Of a DNA stretch of 33,671 nt, positions 11,109-19,151 are shown one piece after another. A model generated the notes under the pieces. That model saw only the letters and a program-made list of their open reading frames with translations, ran no database searches and had not been told where the DNA came from. The DNA comes from Alphaproteobacteria bacterium (lineage in GTDB: Bacteria > Pseudomonadota > Alphaproteobacteria > SHVZ01), in NCBI GenBank assembly GCA_016869285.1, contig VGEN01000033.1, positions 1 to 33,671 on the forward strand. The letters are read 5' to 3'. Positions within the stretch are counted from its first letter, which is position 1; the number at the start of each line of letters is the position of its first letter. The position numbers and the translations under genes were made by a program.

Positions 11109-13006
11109 TGCGCTGGCTACTGGTTGCCCTGCTGGCGCTGGCACCAGCCTCGGCACGAGCTTGCACCGATTTCGCTCAGGCTGCGTCGAGCCGGTGGTCG
11201 ACGACTCGGGAAGACGGAGTTGCCTGGCTCGTGACGCCCTGCGGCGAGCGCTTTCTTTCTCTCGGCATCAACGTCATCGATGGCGGCAGCTCCTACAGCG
11301 GCACCGAGAACCGCTATCACTGGAGCCGCACCGATCCGAGCCTCGGAGCTTGGGCCGGACGCGCGCGGACGCGAGCCACCGAGTGGGGCTTCAACACGGC
11401 CGGCGGCTGGTCGCTCGACGCGAAGCTGCTCGACCTGCCTTTCACGCCCAACCTCGAGCTCGGCCGCAACGCGCGCTTCCACTGGTTCGATCCCTACGCG
11501 CCGGAGACCGAGGCGCGCATGTACAAGCTCGCGGGCGGGCTGATCGGTCCCTACCGTGGGGATCCTCGGCGCATCGGCTACTACACCGACAACGAGGTCG
11601 GCTGGTGGCGCGGCGCCCTGTTCACCTTCTACATCCAGGAGCCAGCGCGCAGCGTCACCAAGCAGCGGATGATCGAGGCTTTGGTAGCGCACTACAGGGA
11701 AGACTTCGTGCGCTTCACCCGCGACTTCGTCCTCCCGAGGGGGGTCTTTTCTTTTGCCGACCTGCTGGTGAGCGAGGGCGAACCGGTTCGCCTCAGGCCG
11801 GGCGGCCGCGGCATCGACTTCGTCCGCTACTGGGCCAAGCAGATCTCCGGCCTCTACTACCGGATGACCTCGGCCGCCCTTCGCGCCGCCGATCCCGAGG
11901 CGCTGATCCTCGGCGACCGCCTGCCGATCTACTACGACCCCGAGGCGGTTGCAGCGATGGCCGAGCATGTCGACGTGATCTCGACCAACTACAATGTCGA
12001 TGCCCCCGACGGGTGGCTGGCGCGCTACTTCTTCGACGGCCTGTCGCGCCTGAGCCAGCGGAAGCCCGTGCTGATCTCCGAGTGGTTCTTCGCCGCGCAT
12101 GAGAACCGTTCCGGCAACCGCAATACCGGGCATCTGATGACCGTCGGAACCCAGGCCGAGCGCGCCGCCGGCGCCGGCGCGGCAACGCGGCGCTTCGCCC
12201 GGCTGCCGGACGTGGTCGGCATCCACTGGTTCCAGTTCCATGACCACCCGACCGGCGGCCGCGCCGATGGCGAAGACTATAATTTCGGTCTCGTCGACAT
12301 TGCCGACCGGTCCTATGAGGGGCTGATTGCGGCGCTGACCAGGTCGAACCGGGAAGCCTTCGCCCTGCACGCGAAGCCGGGGCCCGGCCCATCGAGGGCT
12401 CGCTCGGCCCTGCCGAAGGCGCAGATCAGCATCGACGATGGCGTGCTGACCGACTGGCCGAAGCCGCGCGCATTGCTGCCGGCTCTGATTCCGCAGCCGG
12501 GCGAGGTCGCTTTCGGCGAGGCCTACGCCGCCTGGAGCGACGAAGGCCTGTCACTGGCGCTGATCGGCATGGACTACTACGACCTCGATCTCCTCGCCTT
12601 CGGCGATGAGTATCCGAGGAGCGAGTCGTTCCGCCTCGATCTTGGCGTCGATGCCGGCGATGGCCCAAAGCGCTTCCGCGTTCATGTGATCCCGCCGCGC
12701 GAAGGCATAGCCGGCGGCTCTCAGCGAATGCGCGCGGAGATCTGCCGCGTCGAGGACGCGGGCTGCGTGCCGGCGGCCGGCGCCAAGGTCCGCTATTTTG
12801 GCTCGGACCAGCCGCGCATCACGGTCGAGGCGACGATCCCCTGGCAAATGCTCGGCGCAGAAGGTCCGCCGCAGGAAGGGATCAGCTTCGATCTCGCCGT
12901 CGTCGCCTGGTATCGCTCGCGCTGGATGTCGCTGACCGGCCGCCCGCCGGTGCAGGCGATGGCGGAGCCCGGTCGCTGGCGCACCTACACGCTGGACGGC
13001 CGCTAG
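11108..13006 (+). CDS. secreted GH-A clan glycoside hydrolase with CBM9-like C-terminal domain
   Basis: The 632-residue protein opens with a classic signal peptide (MRWLLVALLALAPASARA, likely cut before Cys19; no proper lipobox). A TIM-barrel region (about 30-420) follows. The acid/base candidate is Glu163 in YYTDNEVGWW, and the nucleophile candidate is Glu325 in VLISEWFF; this is the two-glutamate layout of clan GH-A. The DNEVGW motif and FLSLGINV start resemble agarase-like (GH50/GH86-type) or GH5/GH42 enzymes, but no subfamily is certain. Residues from about 438 (ISIDDGVLTDW) to the end look like a family 9 carbohydrate-binding/sugar-binding beta-sandwich. The start ATG overlaps the TPR stop by one base. 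The stop shares CTAG with the convergent hydrolase gene. Expected location: periplasm or outside. Confidence 0.8.
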   Translation: MRWLLVALLALAPASARACTDFAQAASSRWSTTREDGVAWLVTPCGERFLSLGINVIDGGSSYSGTENRYHWSRTDPSLGAWAGRARTRATEWGFNTAGGWSLDAKLLDLPFTPNLELGRNARFHWFDPYAPETEARMYKLAGGLIGPYRGDPRRIGYYTDNEVGWWRGALFTFYIQEPARSVTKQRMIEALVAHYREDFVRFTRDFVLPRGVFSFADLLVSEGEPVRLRPGGRGIDFVRYWAKQISGLYYRMTSAALRAADPEALILGDRLPIYYDPEAVAAMAEHVDVISTNYNVDAPDGWLARYFFDGLSRLSQRKPVLISEWFFAAHENRSGNRNTGHLMTVGTQAERAAGAGAATRRFARLPDVVGIHWFQFHDHPTGGRADGEDYNFGLVDIADRSYEGLIAALTRSNREAFALHAKPGPGPSRARSALPKAQISIDDGVLTDWPKPRALLPALIPQPGEVAFGEAYAAWSDEGLSLALIGMDYYDLDLLAFGDEYPRSESFRLDLGVDAGDGPKRFRVHVIPPREGIAGGSQRMRAEICRVEDAGCVPAAGAKVRYFGSDQPRITVEATIPWQMLGAEGPPQEGISFDLAVVAWYRSRWMSLTGRPPVQAMAEPGRWRTYTLDGR

Positions 13007-14028
13007 GCCCCTTCGTCCAAGAAGCCGTTGACGATCTTAGCGACAAAACGCTCGTCCTCGGGATTGGCCAGAGGATTGCCGGCGCGGTGGCCCCAGATTG
13101 ACCTGATCGGCACCAGCCGCGCATTCGGCATGCCGGCGACCTCGATCTCGTTGTCAGCGACCTGGAAGTAGAGATCGTGATCGCCCGGCATCACCAAGGC
13201 CGGACAAGTGATGCCCCTGAGCGCCGCGTTAAAGTCGCCCTTGTACTTGTCGTTGGCCGAGATGTCGCCATGCTGCCAGGTCCAGAGCTGAGCAAGCAGA
13301 TTGTTGGCGTCGCGCCTGAGGAGGTAGTTGGCCTCCCAGCCATGGACGAGGAAATCCTCGAGCGAGGCGAAGCCTTGGCTCAGATAGACTTTCTCGCGAT
13401 ACCAGGTTTGAGAGATCGCCCAGCCGGCATAGACGCGCGCCATGGCACGGAAGCCGCGGACCGGCACGCGGTGGAACCAGCCGTCCTGGAAGGCCTCGTC
13501 GGCGGTCAGCGCGGCGCGCACGCCTTCGAGGAAGACCTTGTTGTGTTCGCTGGTCTTGGCCGAGGTGCAGGAACAGATGATGCGCCCGACCGCCTCGGGG
13601 AACAGCGCGCCCCAGTGATAGGCCTGCTGGCCGCCCATCGACCAGCCATAGACCGCCTTCACGCGTTCGACGCCGAAGACCTCACGCATCATCCGGCGCT
13701 GGACCATGATGTTGTCGTAGATGGTGACGCCGGGATAGCGGCCGCGGTCGAGCGGCGCCCCGACATTGCTCGGCGAGGTCGAGAGCCCGTTCCCGAACAT
13801 ATTCGGGATGACGACGAAGTATTTCGACGGATCGAGGATGCTGCCTGGCCTGATCAGCCAGTCGATGTCGCTGTGCTGCGCCGAGTACGAGGTCGGGTAG
13901 ACGATGACATTCGACTTGTCGGGTTTGAGCGTGCCGTAGGTCGTGTAGACGACCCTGGCGCCCTTGAGCGTGATACCGGATTGAAGGACGACGTCGCCGG
14001 CCTCGAAGACCTCGGCTTGCGCGGTCAT
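13003..14028 (-). CDS. MetX-like alpha/beta-hydrolase (homoserine O-acetyltransferase superfamily)
   Basis: The 341-residue protein has the alpha/beta-hydrolase fold with the MetX-type features YPTSYSAQHSDIDWLI, PNMFGNGLSTSPSN and YGWSMGGQQAYHW. The nucleophile is Ser130 in GWSMGG. The acid is Asp283 or Asp285 in PGDHDLYF, and the base is His314 in IWGHRAGNP. The usual homoserine acetyltransferase context (met genes, MetW) is missing, and these shorter MetX-like proteins are mostly uncharacterised hydrolases or acyltransferases, so methionine synthesis should not be assumed. The frame extends upstream into the desaturase gene, but ATG 14028 sits in an ATGA overlap with the desaturase stop, the natural coupled start. 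It is the last gene of the five-gene operon. Confidence 0.85.
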   Translation of the reverse strand: MTAQAEVFEAGDVVLQSGITLKGARVVYTTYGTLKPDKSNVIVYPTSYSAQHSDIDWLIRPGSILDPSKYFVVIPNMFGNGLSTSPSNVGAPLDRGRYPGVTIYDNIMVQRRMMREVFGVERVKAVYGWSMGGQQAYHWGALFPEAVGRIICSCTSAKTSEHNKVFLEGVRAALTADEAFQDGWFHRVPVRGFRAMARVYAGWAISQTWYREKVYLSQGFASLEDFLVHGWEANYLLRRDANNLLAQLWTWQHGDISANDKYKGDFNAALRGITCPALVMPGDHDLYFQVADNEIEVAGMPNARLVPIRSIWGHRAGNPLANPEDERFVAKIVNGFLDEGA

Positions 14029-14960
14029 GGGCGCCCCGTGATGCGTCTTAGGATCTGCTTCTGGGTCTCGAAGTAGCTCGGCGCGACATGGGCGAAGCGG
14101 TCGCCGATCTCGCGATGCGCCTGCGGCAGGCGATGGAAGGGGATCGACGGGTAGAGGTGATGCTCGGCATGGAACGGCATGTTCCAGTGCACGAGCCGCA
14201 CGATGCGGCCCTTCAGCGTCGTGCGCGTATTCGTGAGGCCGTTGTCGTCGTCGCTGCAGAGCGTGTGCTCGGAAAGCAGCATGACGCGGAGGATCGGCTG
14301 CGCCATTGCCACAGGGAGGAGCCAGTAGATCCAGGGTCCCGCCGGGTCGATCCACGTCCAGATAGCGAAGACGCCGAAGAACAGCGCCAGCATCGCGGCC
14401 ACCGATCGGCGCACGCCGGCGCGCTCACGCTCGGGAATGTAGGGAAAACCTTCCCAGCGGTTGCCGAGGACGCGGCCGTAGAAGTCGAAGCGGCTCGCGT
14501 AGTAGCCCCAGCCGCTGATGCGGCCGATGTACTGCCAGACCGTCTGCGGGAGCGGGCCGGCGAGCTCGGGGTCGCGCGCCGGATCCTGGGTGTGGCGGTG
14601 ATGGGCGTAGTGGAAAAGCCGGTAGAAGCTCGAATTGATCAACGTCGGCACGCTGGCCAGCCAGCCGACGACGATGTTGAGCGATCGCGATCTGAACGCG
14701 GTGTAGTGAACGCTCTCATGCACGGGCGCGAACAGCGCGATCAGGAACCAGCCCTGCAGCAGCATCGCCGGCAGCACGAGCCAAGTGCCGCGCGTCCAGG
14801 CGACCAAGGTCGAGCCGAGGGCGATGAGCAGGACGTGGATGACGACGCGCGCAAGACCCTGCGCGTCCGAACGCTCGCTCAAGCGTCGAAGGTCGGCCGG
14901 CGCCAGGACCCGGTCCGGGCGGCCGGCATCGGCGGCGTTGGCGGTCTCAGCAAGCAGCAT
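14025..14960 (-). CDS. membrane fatty-acid desaturase family protein
   Basis: The 311-residue integral membrane di-iron enzyme has all three histidine boxes: HESVH (81-85), HYAHHRHT (117-124) and HAEHHLYP (264-271), plus SEHT at 230-233. Hydrophobic pairs lie at about 40-80, 95-110, 185-205 and 208-230, as expected for an acyl-lipid desaturase/hydroxylase. The third box HAEHH with LYP next to it is typical of the FA_desaturase family that includes sphingolipid, carotenoid and alkane hydroxylase relatives, so exact chemistry is open. A strong GGAGGAG (minus strand, about 14969-14963) precedes the ATG at 14960. It is coupled by ATGA to the MetX-like hydrolase, suggesting that both act on the same compound class. 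Confidence 0.88.
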   Translation of the reverse strand: MLLAETANAADAGRPDRVLAPADLRRLSERSDAQGLARVVIHVLLIALGSTLVAWTRGTWLVLPAMLLQGWFLIALFAPVHESVHYTAFRSRSLNIVVGWLASVPTLINSSFYRLFHYAHHRHTQDPARDPELAGPLPQTVWQYIGRISGWGYYASRFDFYGRVLGNRWEGFPYIPERERAGVRRSVAAMLALFFGVFAIWTWIDPAGPWIYWLLPVAMAQPILRVMLLSEHTLCSDDDNGLTNTRTTLKGRIVRLVHWNMPFHAEHHLYPSIPFHRLPQAHREIGDRFAHVAPSYFETQKQILRRITGRP

Positions 14961-15010
14961 ATCTCCTCCGTGGCGCGGCGATTATGGCCGCTTGCCGCAC
15001 CGCGACGCAA

Positions 15011-16414
15011 TCAGCTCGCCAGCTTCGGCCGCTTCGCCCGCCAGCCGGCAGCCCGTTCATAGGCGTGCGCTGCACCGAGGGCCGTCGCGTCGTCGAAGGC
15101 GCGAGCGATCACCTGCATGCCGAAGGGCAGGCCCGAGGCGGAAAAACCGCAGCAGACGGTCGCCACCGGCATGCCGGTCACGTTGAACGGGGAGGCATAG
15201 GTGGATCGCTTGAAGGTGCCAAACTTTTCGACCGCCTCGATCCTGGGCGCCGGACCCGGCATCGCCGCCGCCACCATGATGTCGACATTCTTCATCGCCT
15301 CGAGCGTCTTCGCCGTGAGCTCGCGGCGCATGCGCATCGCCTGGACGTAGTCCGGCGCCGAGATCAGCGCCGCCACCGCGATCCGCTCGCGGAAGAATTC
15401 GCCATAGTCGCGGAAACGCGTGCGGAAGGTCTCGGCATGGATCGAGAACGCCTCGCTCAGCGCGATGACGAGCCCGCAGGCGTTGAAGTCCAAGAGATGC
15501 GGCAGGCGGACGTCGCGGATCTCGGCGCCGAGCTCGCGCATGGTCACGACGGCCGCCTCGATCGCGCGAACCATCTCGGGATCGCCCGGCATGTCCTGAT
15601 CGTGGAAATGGCGGATCACGCCGATGCGGAAGCCCTTGAGATCCGACCGCAGCGCGGCCCGATAGTCCGGGATACGCGTCAGGACGCTCGCCGGGTCCTT
15701 CGGATCGTGGCCAGCCATCGCCTGCAGCAGGATCGCGCAATCCTCCACCGTCCAGGCCATCGGCCCGGCATGGTCGAGCGAAAAAGACAGCGGGTAGATG
15801 CCGTGGCGGCTGAGCAGCCCATAGGTCGGCTTGACGCCGGCGATACCGCTGAGCGCCGAAGGATGGCGGATCGAGCCGCCGGTGTCGGAGCCCGTCGCGC
15901 CCAGCACCAGCCCGGCGGCGACAGCGGCGCCGCTGCCGCTGGAGGAGCCCCCGGTGAAATGCGCCGGATTCCAGGGATTGCGCGCCGGCGGCCAAGGCAG
16001 ATCAAAGGAGGGTCCTCCCATCGCGAACTCGTGGGTCGAGAGCTTGCCGATGAGAACGGTCCCGGCCTCGGCCAGCTTCGCCACGACGGTCGAGTCCTCC
16101 GCCGGGACGTTGCTGGCGAGGATCTTCGAATGCGCGGTCGTGCGAATGCCCTTGGTCGCGTAGATGTCCTTGTGCCCGATCGGGATGCCGTGCAGCGGCC
16201 CCTTCCGATGCCCGGAGGCGATCTCGGCTTCGGCGCGCTTGGCATCGGCTCTGGCGCGCTCCTCGGTCACCGTGACGAAACTGTTAAGCTGCCCGTCGAA
16301 GGCGCGGATGCGGGAAATGCAGAGCTCGGTGAGCTCCACTGGCGATATCGCCTTGATCTCGATCAGGCGCGCTGCCTCGCCGATCGTCGGAAGGGGTCCG
16401 GGCGCGGCAGTCAT
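15011..16414 (-). CDS. amidase signature (AS) family hydrolase
   Basis: The 467-residue AS-family enzyme carries Lys82 (HGIPIGHKDIY), the cis-Ser in GGSSSGSGAAVAAG (about 158-159) and the nucleophile Ser181 in GSDTGGSIRHPSA, so the Ser-cisSer-Lys triad is complete. It should hydrolyse a carboxamide or ureide bond in the cytoplasm. Its start overlaps the stop of a 64-residue GatC/AtzG-like gene (ATGA). The AtzG-AtzE pair of s-triazine catabolism has the same arrangement, and there the small subunit is needed for a stable amidase. A GatA role is unlikely because no gatB is nearby. The upstream M81 peptidase suggests peptide or cyclic ureide breakdown. Confidence 0.92.
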   Translation of the reverse strand: MTAAPGPLPTIGEAARLIEIKAISPVELTELCISRIRAFDGQLNSFVTVTEERARADAKRAEAEIASGHRKGPLHGIPIGHKDIYATKGIRTTAHSKILASNVPAEDSTVVAKLAEAGTVLIGKLSTHEFAMGGPSFDLPWPPARNPWNPAHFTGGSSSGSGAAVAAGLVLGATGSDTGGSIRHPSALSGIAGVKPTYGLLSRHGIYPLSFSLDHAGPMAWTVEDCAILLQAMAGHDPKDPASVLTRIPDYRAALRSDLKGFRIGVIRHFHDQDMPGDPEMVRAIEAAVVTMRELGAEIRDVRLPHLLDFNACGLVIALSEAFSIHAETFRTRFRDYGEFFRERIAVAALISAPDYVQAMRMRRELTAKTLEAMKNVDIMVAAAMPGPAPRIEAVEKFGTFKRSTYASPFNVTGMPVATVCCGFSASGLPFGMQVIARAFDDATALGAAHAYERAAGWRAKRPKLAS

Positions 16415-16605
16415 GCGACCGGGCTCCGGAAGGTCGACGCCGGCTCCGCCTCCATCGGGCGATCGGAGCCGATGCGCCTCAGCATCGCGCGGAGGTAGCC
16501 GGAAATCTGGTGGATGCCATCGATCTCGGCGACCGAGAGCGAAAGACCCGCGCGCTTGAGGCAGTCCTCGACCTCGGCACGGCTCATCAGTTCCGGTTCG
16601 CTCAT
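16411..16605 (-). CDS. GatC/AtzG-like small amidase-partner protein
   Basis: The 64-residue protein has two predicted helices (about 8-20 and 25-47), then a tail ending MEAEPASTFRSPVA. This is the layout of GatC and of AtzG-like proteins, where helices pack against the amidase and the C-terminal tail wraps around it. The block LSLSVAEIDGIHQISGYLRAM corresponds to the GatC region L.L...E...... Its start (ATG 16605) has GGAG about 7 bases upstream. The stop TGA overlaps the amidase ATG. The frame stays open upstream inside the M81 gene, which is a GC-rich shadow. Assignment rests on size, helix pattern and operon position, since sequence similarity is short. Confidence 0.7.
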   Translation of the reverse strand: MSEPELMSRAEVEDCLKRAGLSLSVAEIDGIHQISGYLRAMLRRIGSDRPMEAEPASTFRSPVA

Positions 16606-16646
16606 CGGATGCTCCCTGTCGGCGCCACTCGCTCCATACCGGAAGG

Positions 16647-18182
16647 CTAACGCACCGCGACCTCGGCGGGAACGTGCCAAGTCATCTCCGCGTCGAGCGG
16701 CCAGATCGGCCGGCGGAGATTGGTCCAGGGCAAGCGTTGGAGGACGGGCGTGGTCAGGCCGGGCGCATCCACTTCGAGGATCTGCTCGTCGGCGAAAATG
16801 TCGTTGAAACCGGCACGGAAATGACCGCGGGACTTCACGACCACGCCGCGCATCTCTCGGACCTTGATGCCCAGATGCTCGATCATCTCGGTATCCAGGC
16901 ATTGCTGGCGGTTGGTGATGAAGACGACGTCGATGCGCCCGTCGAGGCGGAGACAAGCCGAAGGCCCGAGGCTGCCCTTGCGCCCGCCCATGGTGCCGCG
17001 GCGGCCGACGAACTCGCCGTCGCTCACCGCCATCACCTGCGCCGGGACGGAGAGCTTGCCGGAGAGCTTGTTGGTCTCGTCGCGGTTGAGCTCGGCGGTG
17101 AACTTGGCGCCGACGCCGAGCCGATGCGCCTCGGCCGCGAGCAAAGGATCGTTGTGGATGCCGAAGGCGGCGCGGTCGATGCCGGCCTCGAGGAAGGCTT
17201 TCAGCACATGAACGGTGTTGCCGCGCCCGCCGCCGCCGGGATTGTCGGCACAATCGGCGAAGAGCAGCGGCTTCTTCGAGGGGTCGGCGCAAACCGCCTT
17301 GAGCCGGCGGATCGCCTCGTCCACCTCCATGACATTCGGCACCAGTCGGTGGCGCTGGTCCCAGAGATACTGCGCCAGCTCCTTGGCCAGCGCATCGGCG
17401 GCGGCCTGATTTTCGCGCGTGGTCACGATCACGCTCATGCCGGTCTTCGGCGAGTCGGCGAAGCTGCAATTGCCGAGCACCGAGACGTTGAGGATCGATC
17501 CCTTCGCCGCCTTCTGGCCCTTGTCGATCGCTTCGCCGTAGGGGCCGCGGTCGGTGAGCAGGGCCACCTGCGGCGGCAGGATCGGCACCGGGATGAAGGC
17601 CTTCGCCGTCTTCACGCCCGAGAGCAGCTCGCGCATGGCACCGGCCGCCTCACGCCCGCGCTCGACCATGTCGATATGCGGGTTGGTGAGATAGGCGATC
17701 AGCACGTCGGTGTGCTTCACCATCTCGGTCGAGACATTGGCGTGGAGGTCGAGCGTGGCGACGATCGGCACCTTCGGCCCAACGACCTTGCGTACGAGTC
17801 GGAACAGCGTGCCATCGGGATCGATGTCCCTGGTCGCACCGGCAGCGCCGTGATCTTGGATGTAGATGCCGTCGAAGGGCATGGCCGCCTTCAAGCGCTC
17901 CTCGACGATCGTCAGGAACTTGTCGAGGAAGGCCTGATCCATCGGGCCGGAGGCGCCGGCCGAGGTGTAAAGCAGCGGCACCGGCGTCCAGGCGCCGCTC
18001 GCGTTCATGCCGGAGATGAATCCGACGAAGCCGCCCGGCTCGCGCGGCGCCTTTGCCGCGGCATCCTCGAGGACCTTCTGCCCGTCCATCCAGGTGCGGC
18101 GGAAATCGGCCTCGACCGCCATCGGCGCGAAACCGTTGGTCTCCAGGATGTATCCAAGCAAGGCGATGCGCGGCGGCGCCAT
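16647..18182 (-). CDS. M81 family metallopeptidase (MlrC/microcystinase C-like)
   Basis: The 511-residue protein has the two-domain M81 layout (older name DUF1485). Residues that can be metal ligands are Asp145 and His147 in TLDLHANV and His169 in NPHIDMVERG; the 2- and 22-residue spacings match my memory of the Zn ligands of MlrC. Other family marks are ILETNGFAP (12-20), QDHGAAGA (109-116), CADNPGGGGRGNT in the second half and PKTGMSVIVTT. Known MlrC cleaves a linear cyanotoxin peptide, but most members sit in peptide or hydantoin gene neighbourhoods and their substrates are unknown. A good GGAGGG lies just upstream of the ATG at 18182. It leads the five-gene operon and diverges from the PhyH gene. 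Confidence 0.92.
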   Translation of the reverse strand: MAPPRIALLGYILETNGFAPMAVEADFRRTWMDGQKVLEDAAAKAPREPGGFVGFISGMNASGAWTPVPLLYTSAGASGPMDQAFLDKFLTIVEERLKAAMPFDGIYIQDHGAAGATRDIDPDGTLFRLVRKVVGPKVPIVATLDLHANVSTEMVKHTDVLIAYLTNPHIDMVERGREAAGAMRELLSGVKTAKAFIPVPILPPQVALLTDRGPYGEAIDKGQKAAKGSILNVSVLGNCSFADSPKTGMSVIVTTRENQAAADALAKELAQYLWDQRHRLVPNVMEVDEAIRRLKAVCADPSKKPLLFADCADNPGGGGRGNTVHVLKAFLEAGIDRAAFGIHNDPLLAAEAHRLGVGAKFTAELNRDETNKLSGKLSVPAQVMAVSDGEFVGRRGTMGGRKGSLGPSACLRLDGRIDVVFITNRQQCLDTEMIEHLGIKVREMRGVVVKSRGHFRAGFNDIFADEQILEVDAPGLTTPVLQRLPWTNLRRPIWPLDAEMTWHVPAEVAVR

Positions 18183-18244
18183 GTTTCCCTCCGTATCCCG
18201 AGACGGTGTCGACTATACTCTCCGCGGTCTCAAGGGAGCGCCCC
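18183..18244. promoter_or_regulatory. 62-bp divergent promoter region (M81 operon / PhyH gene)
   Basis: The region must drive both directions. ACTATACT at 18212-18219 reads TATACT on plus and TATAGT on minus, a plausible shared -10 core. No good -35 at 16-18 bp is visible on either side. AAGGGAG (18232-18238) is the PhyH ribosome binding site, and the complement GGAGGG near 18191-18186 serves the M81 gene. The shared space implies co-regulation. Confidence 0.45.
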
Positions 18245-19099
18245 ATGCCGACCGTGCTTACGCGAAACGAACGCCAGCAATTCGACCGCAACGGCTACTT
18301 CCTGGTGCGCGGGCTCTTCGACGCCGAGGAGACGGCGCTCTTGAAGACCGCGATGGAGACCGATCCGACGGTGCGCGCCAACTTCTACAACCGAGCCGAT
18401 GCCGAGGGCGCAGTCACGCGCATGGTGACCTGGAACCAACCGGGCGACGGCGTCTACGGGCTGGCGGCGCGCTCTGAACGCATCGTCGACACCATGGAAG
18501 ACCTGCTCGGCGGCGAGGTCTACCACTACCACTCGAAGCTGACGGCGAAGGAGCCGCATGAGGGCGGCGCCTGGGAATGGCACCAGGACTACGGCTACTG
18601 GTATCACAACGGTTGCCTGTTCCCGCTGATGGCCTCGGCGATGATCGCGCTCGACCGCAGCGACCGCTCGAACGGCTGCCTGCAGGTGCTGAAGGGCTCG
18701 CATCTGATGGGGCGCCTGGACCACGGGCTGCTCGAAGGCCAGCAGGTCGGCGCCGATCTCCGACGCGTCGAGGAGGCGAAGAAGCATCTCGAGCTGGTCT
18801 ATGCCGAGATGGACCCCGGCGACGGGCTCTTCTTCCACTGCAACACGCTGCACCGCTCCGACCGGAACCGCTCGGCCAACCGGCGCTGGACGATGATCTG
18901 CTGCTACAACGCGGCCCGAAACAATCCGTACCGCGCTCATCATCACCCGTTCTACACGCCGCTCGAGAAAGTGCCGGACGCGGCGATCAAGGCCGCCGGC
19001 ACGCGCTTCGCCGACCCGGCGCTCGACAGGGTGTTCCTCAAGAAGGCCGTCGCGCCCGCCGAGCTGACCAAGGTTGTCGGCAAGTCGTTCTCGGGATAG
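18245..19099 (+). CDS. phytanoyl-CoA dioxygenase (PhyH) family Fe(II)/2-oxoglutarate oxygenase
   Basis: The 284-residue oxygenase has the jelly-roll facial triad: His113 and Asp115 in WEWHQDYGYWY and distal His203 in CNTLHRSDRN. Arg residues just after it (RNRSANRRW) can bind 2-oxoglutarate. DRSDRSNGCLQVLKGSHLMG (137-156) is the usual PhyH loop. Members hydroxylate small acids, amino acids, ectoine or phytanoyl-CoA; this one has no neighbour that fixes the substrate. ATG 18245 is preceded by AAGGGAG with 6-base spacing; longer in-frame versions would run into the M81 gene. No signal peptide, so cytoplasmic. Confidence 0.9.
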   Translation: MPTVLTRNERQQFDRNGYFLVRGLFDAEETALLKTAMETDPTVRANFYNRADAEGAVTRMVTWNQPGDGVYGLAARSERIVDTMEDLLGGEVYHYHSKLTAKEPHEGGAWEWHQDYGYWYHNGCLFPLMASAMIALDRSDRSNGCLQVLKGSHLMGRLDHGLLEGQQVGADLRRVEEAKKHLELVYAEMDPGDGLFFHCNTLHRSDRNRSANRRWTMICCYNAARNNPYRAHHHPFYTPLEKVPDAAIKAAGTRFADPALDRVFLKKAVAPAELTKVVGKSFSG

Positions 19100-19151
19100 T
19101 TCCGCCGCCCAGCGCCGCATCGCTGAGCGCATCTTCGCGCCTCCTGCTCCC

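Noticed and set aside
13003..14028. Naming the MetX-like gene metX
   Set aside because: It is shorter than usual MetX, has no met neighbours and lies in a desaturase operon; the fold is shared by many hydrolases.
15011..16605. Amidase plus small protein as GatA and GatC of the tRNA amidotransferase
   Set aside because: No gatB, the operon partner is an M81 peptidase, and GatC-like partners are known for other amidases.
16606..17469. Long N-terminal extension of the GatC/AtzG-like frame inside the M81 gene
   Set aside because: It is the shifted frame of the M81 gene and is arginine-rich noise; the real start with GGAG is at 16605.
16647..18182. Annotating the M81 protein as a microcystin-degrading enzyme
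   Set aside because: No mlrA, mlrB or mlrD genes are nearby, and the family is much wider than cyanotoxin breakdown.
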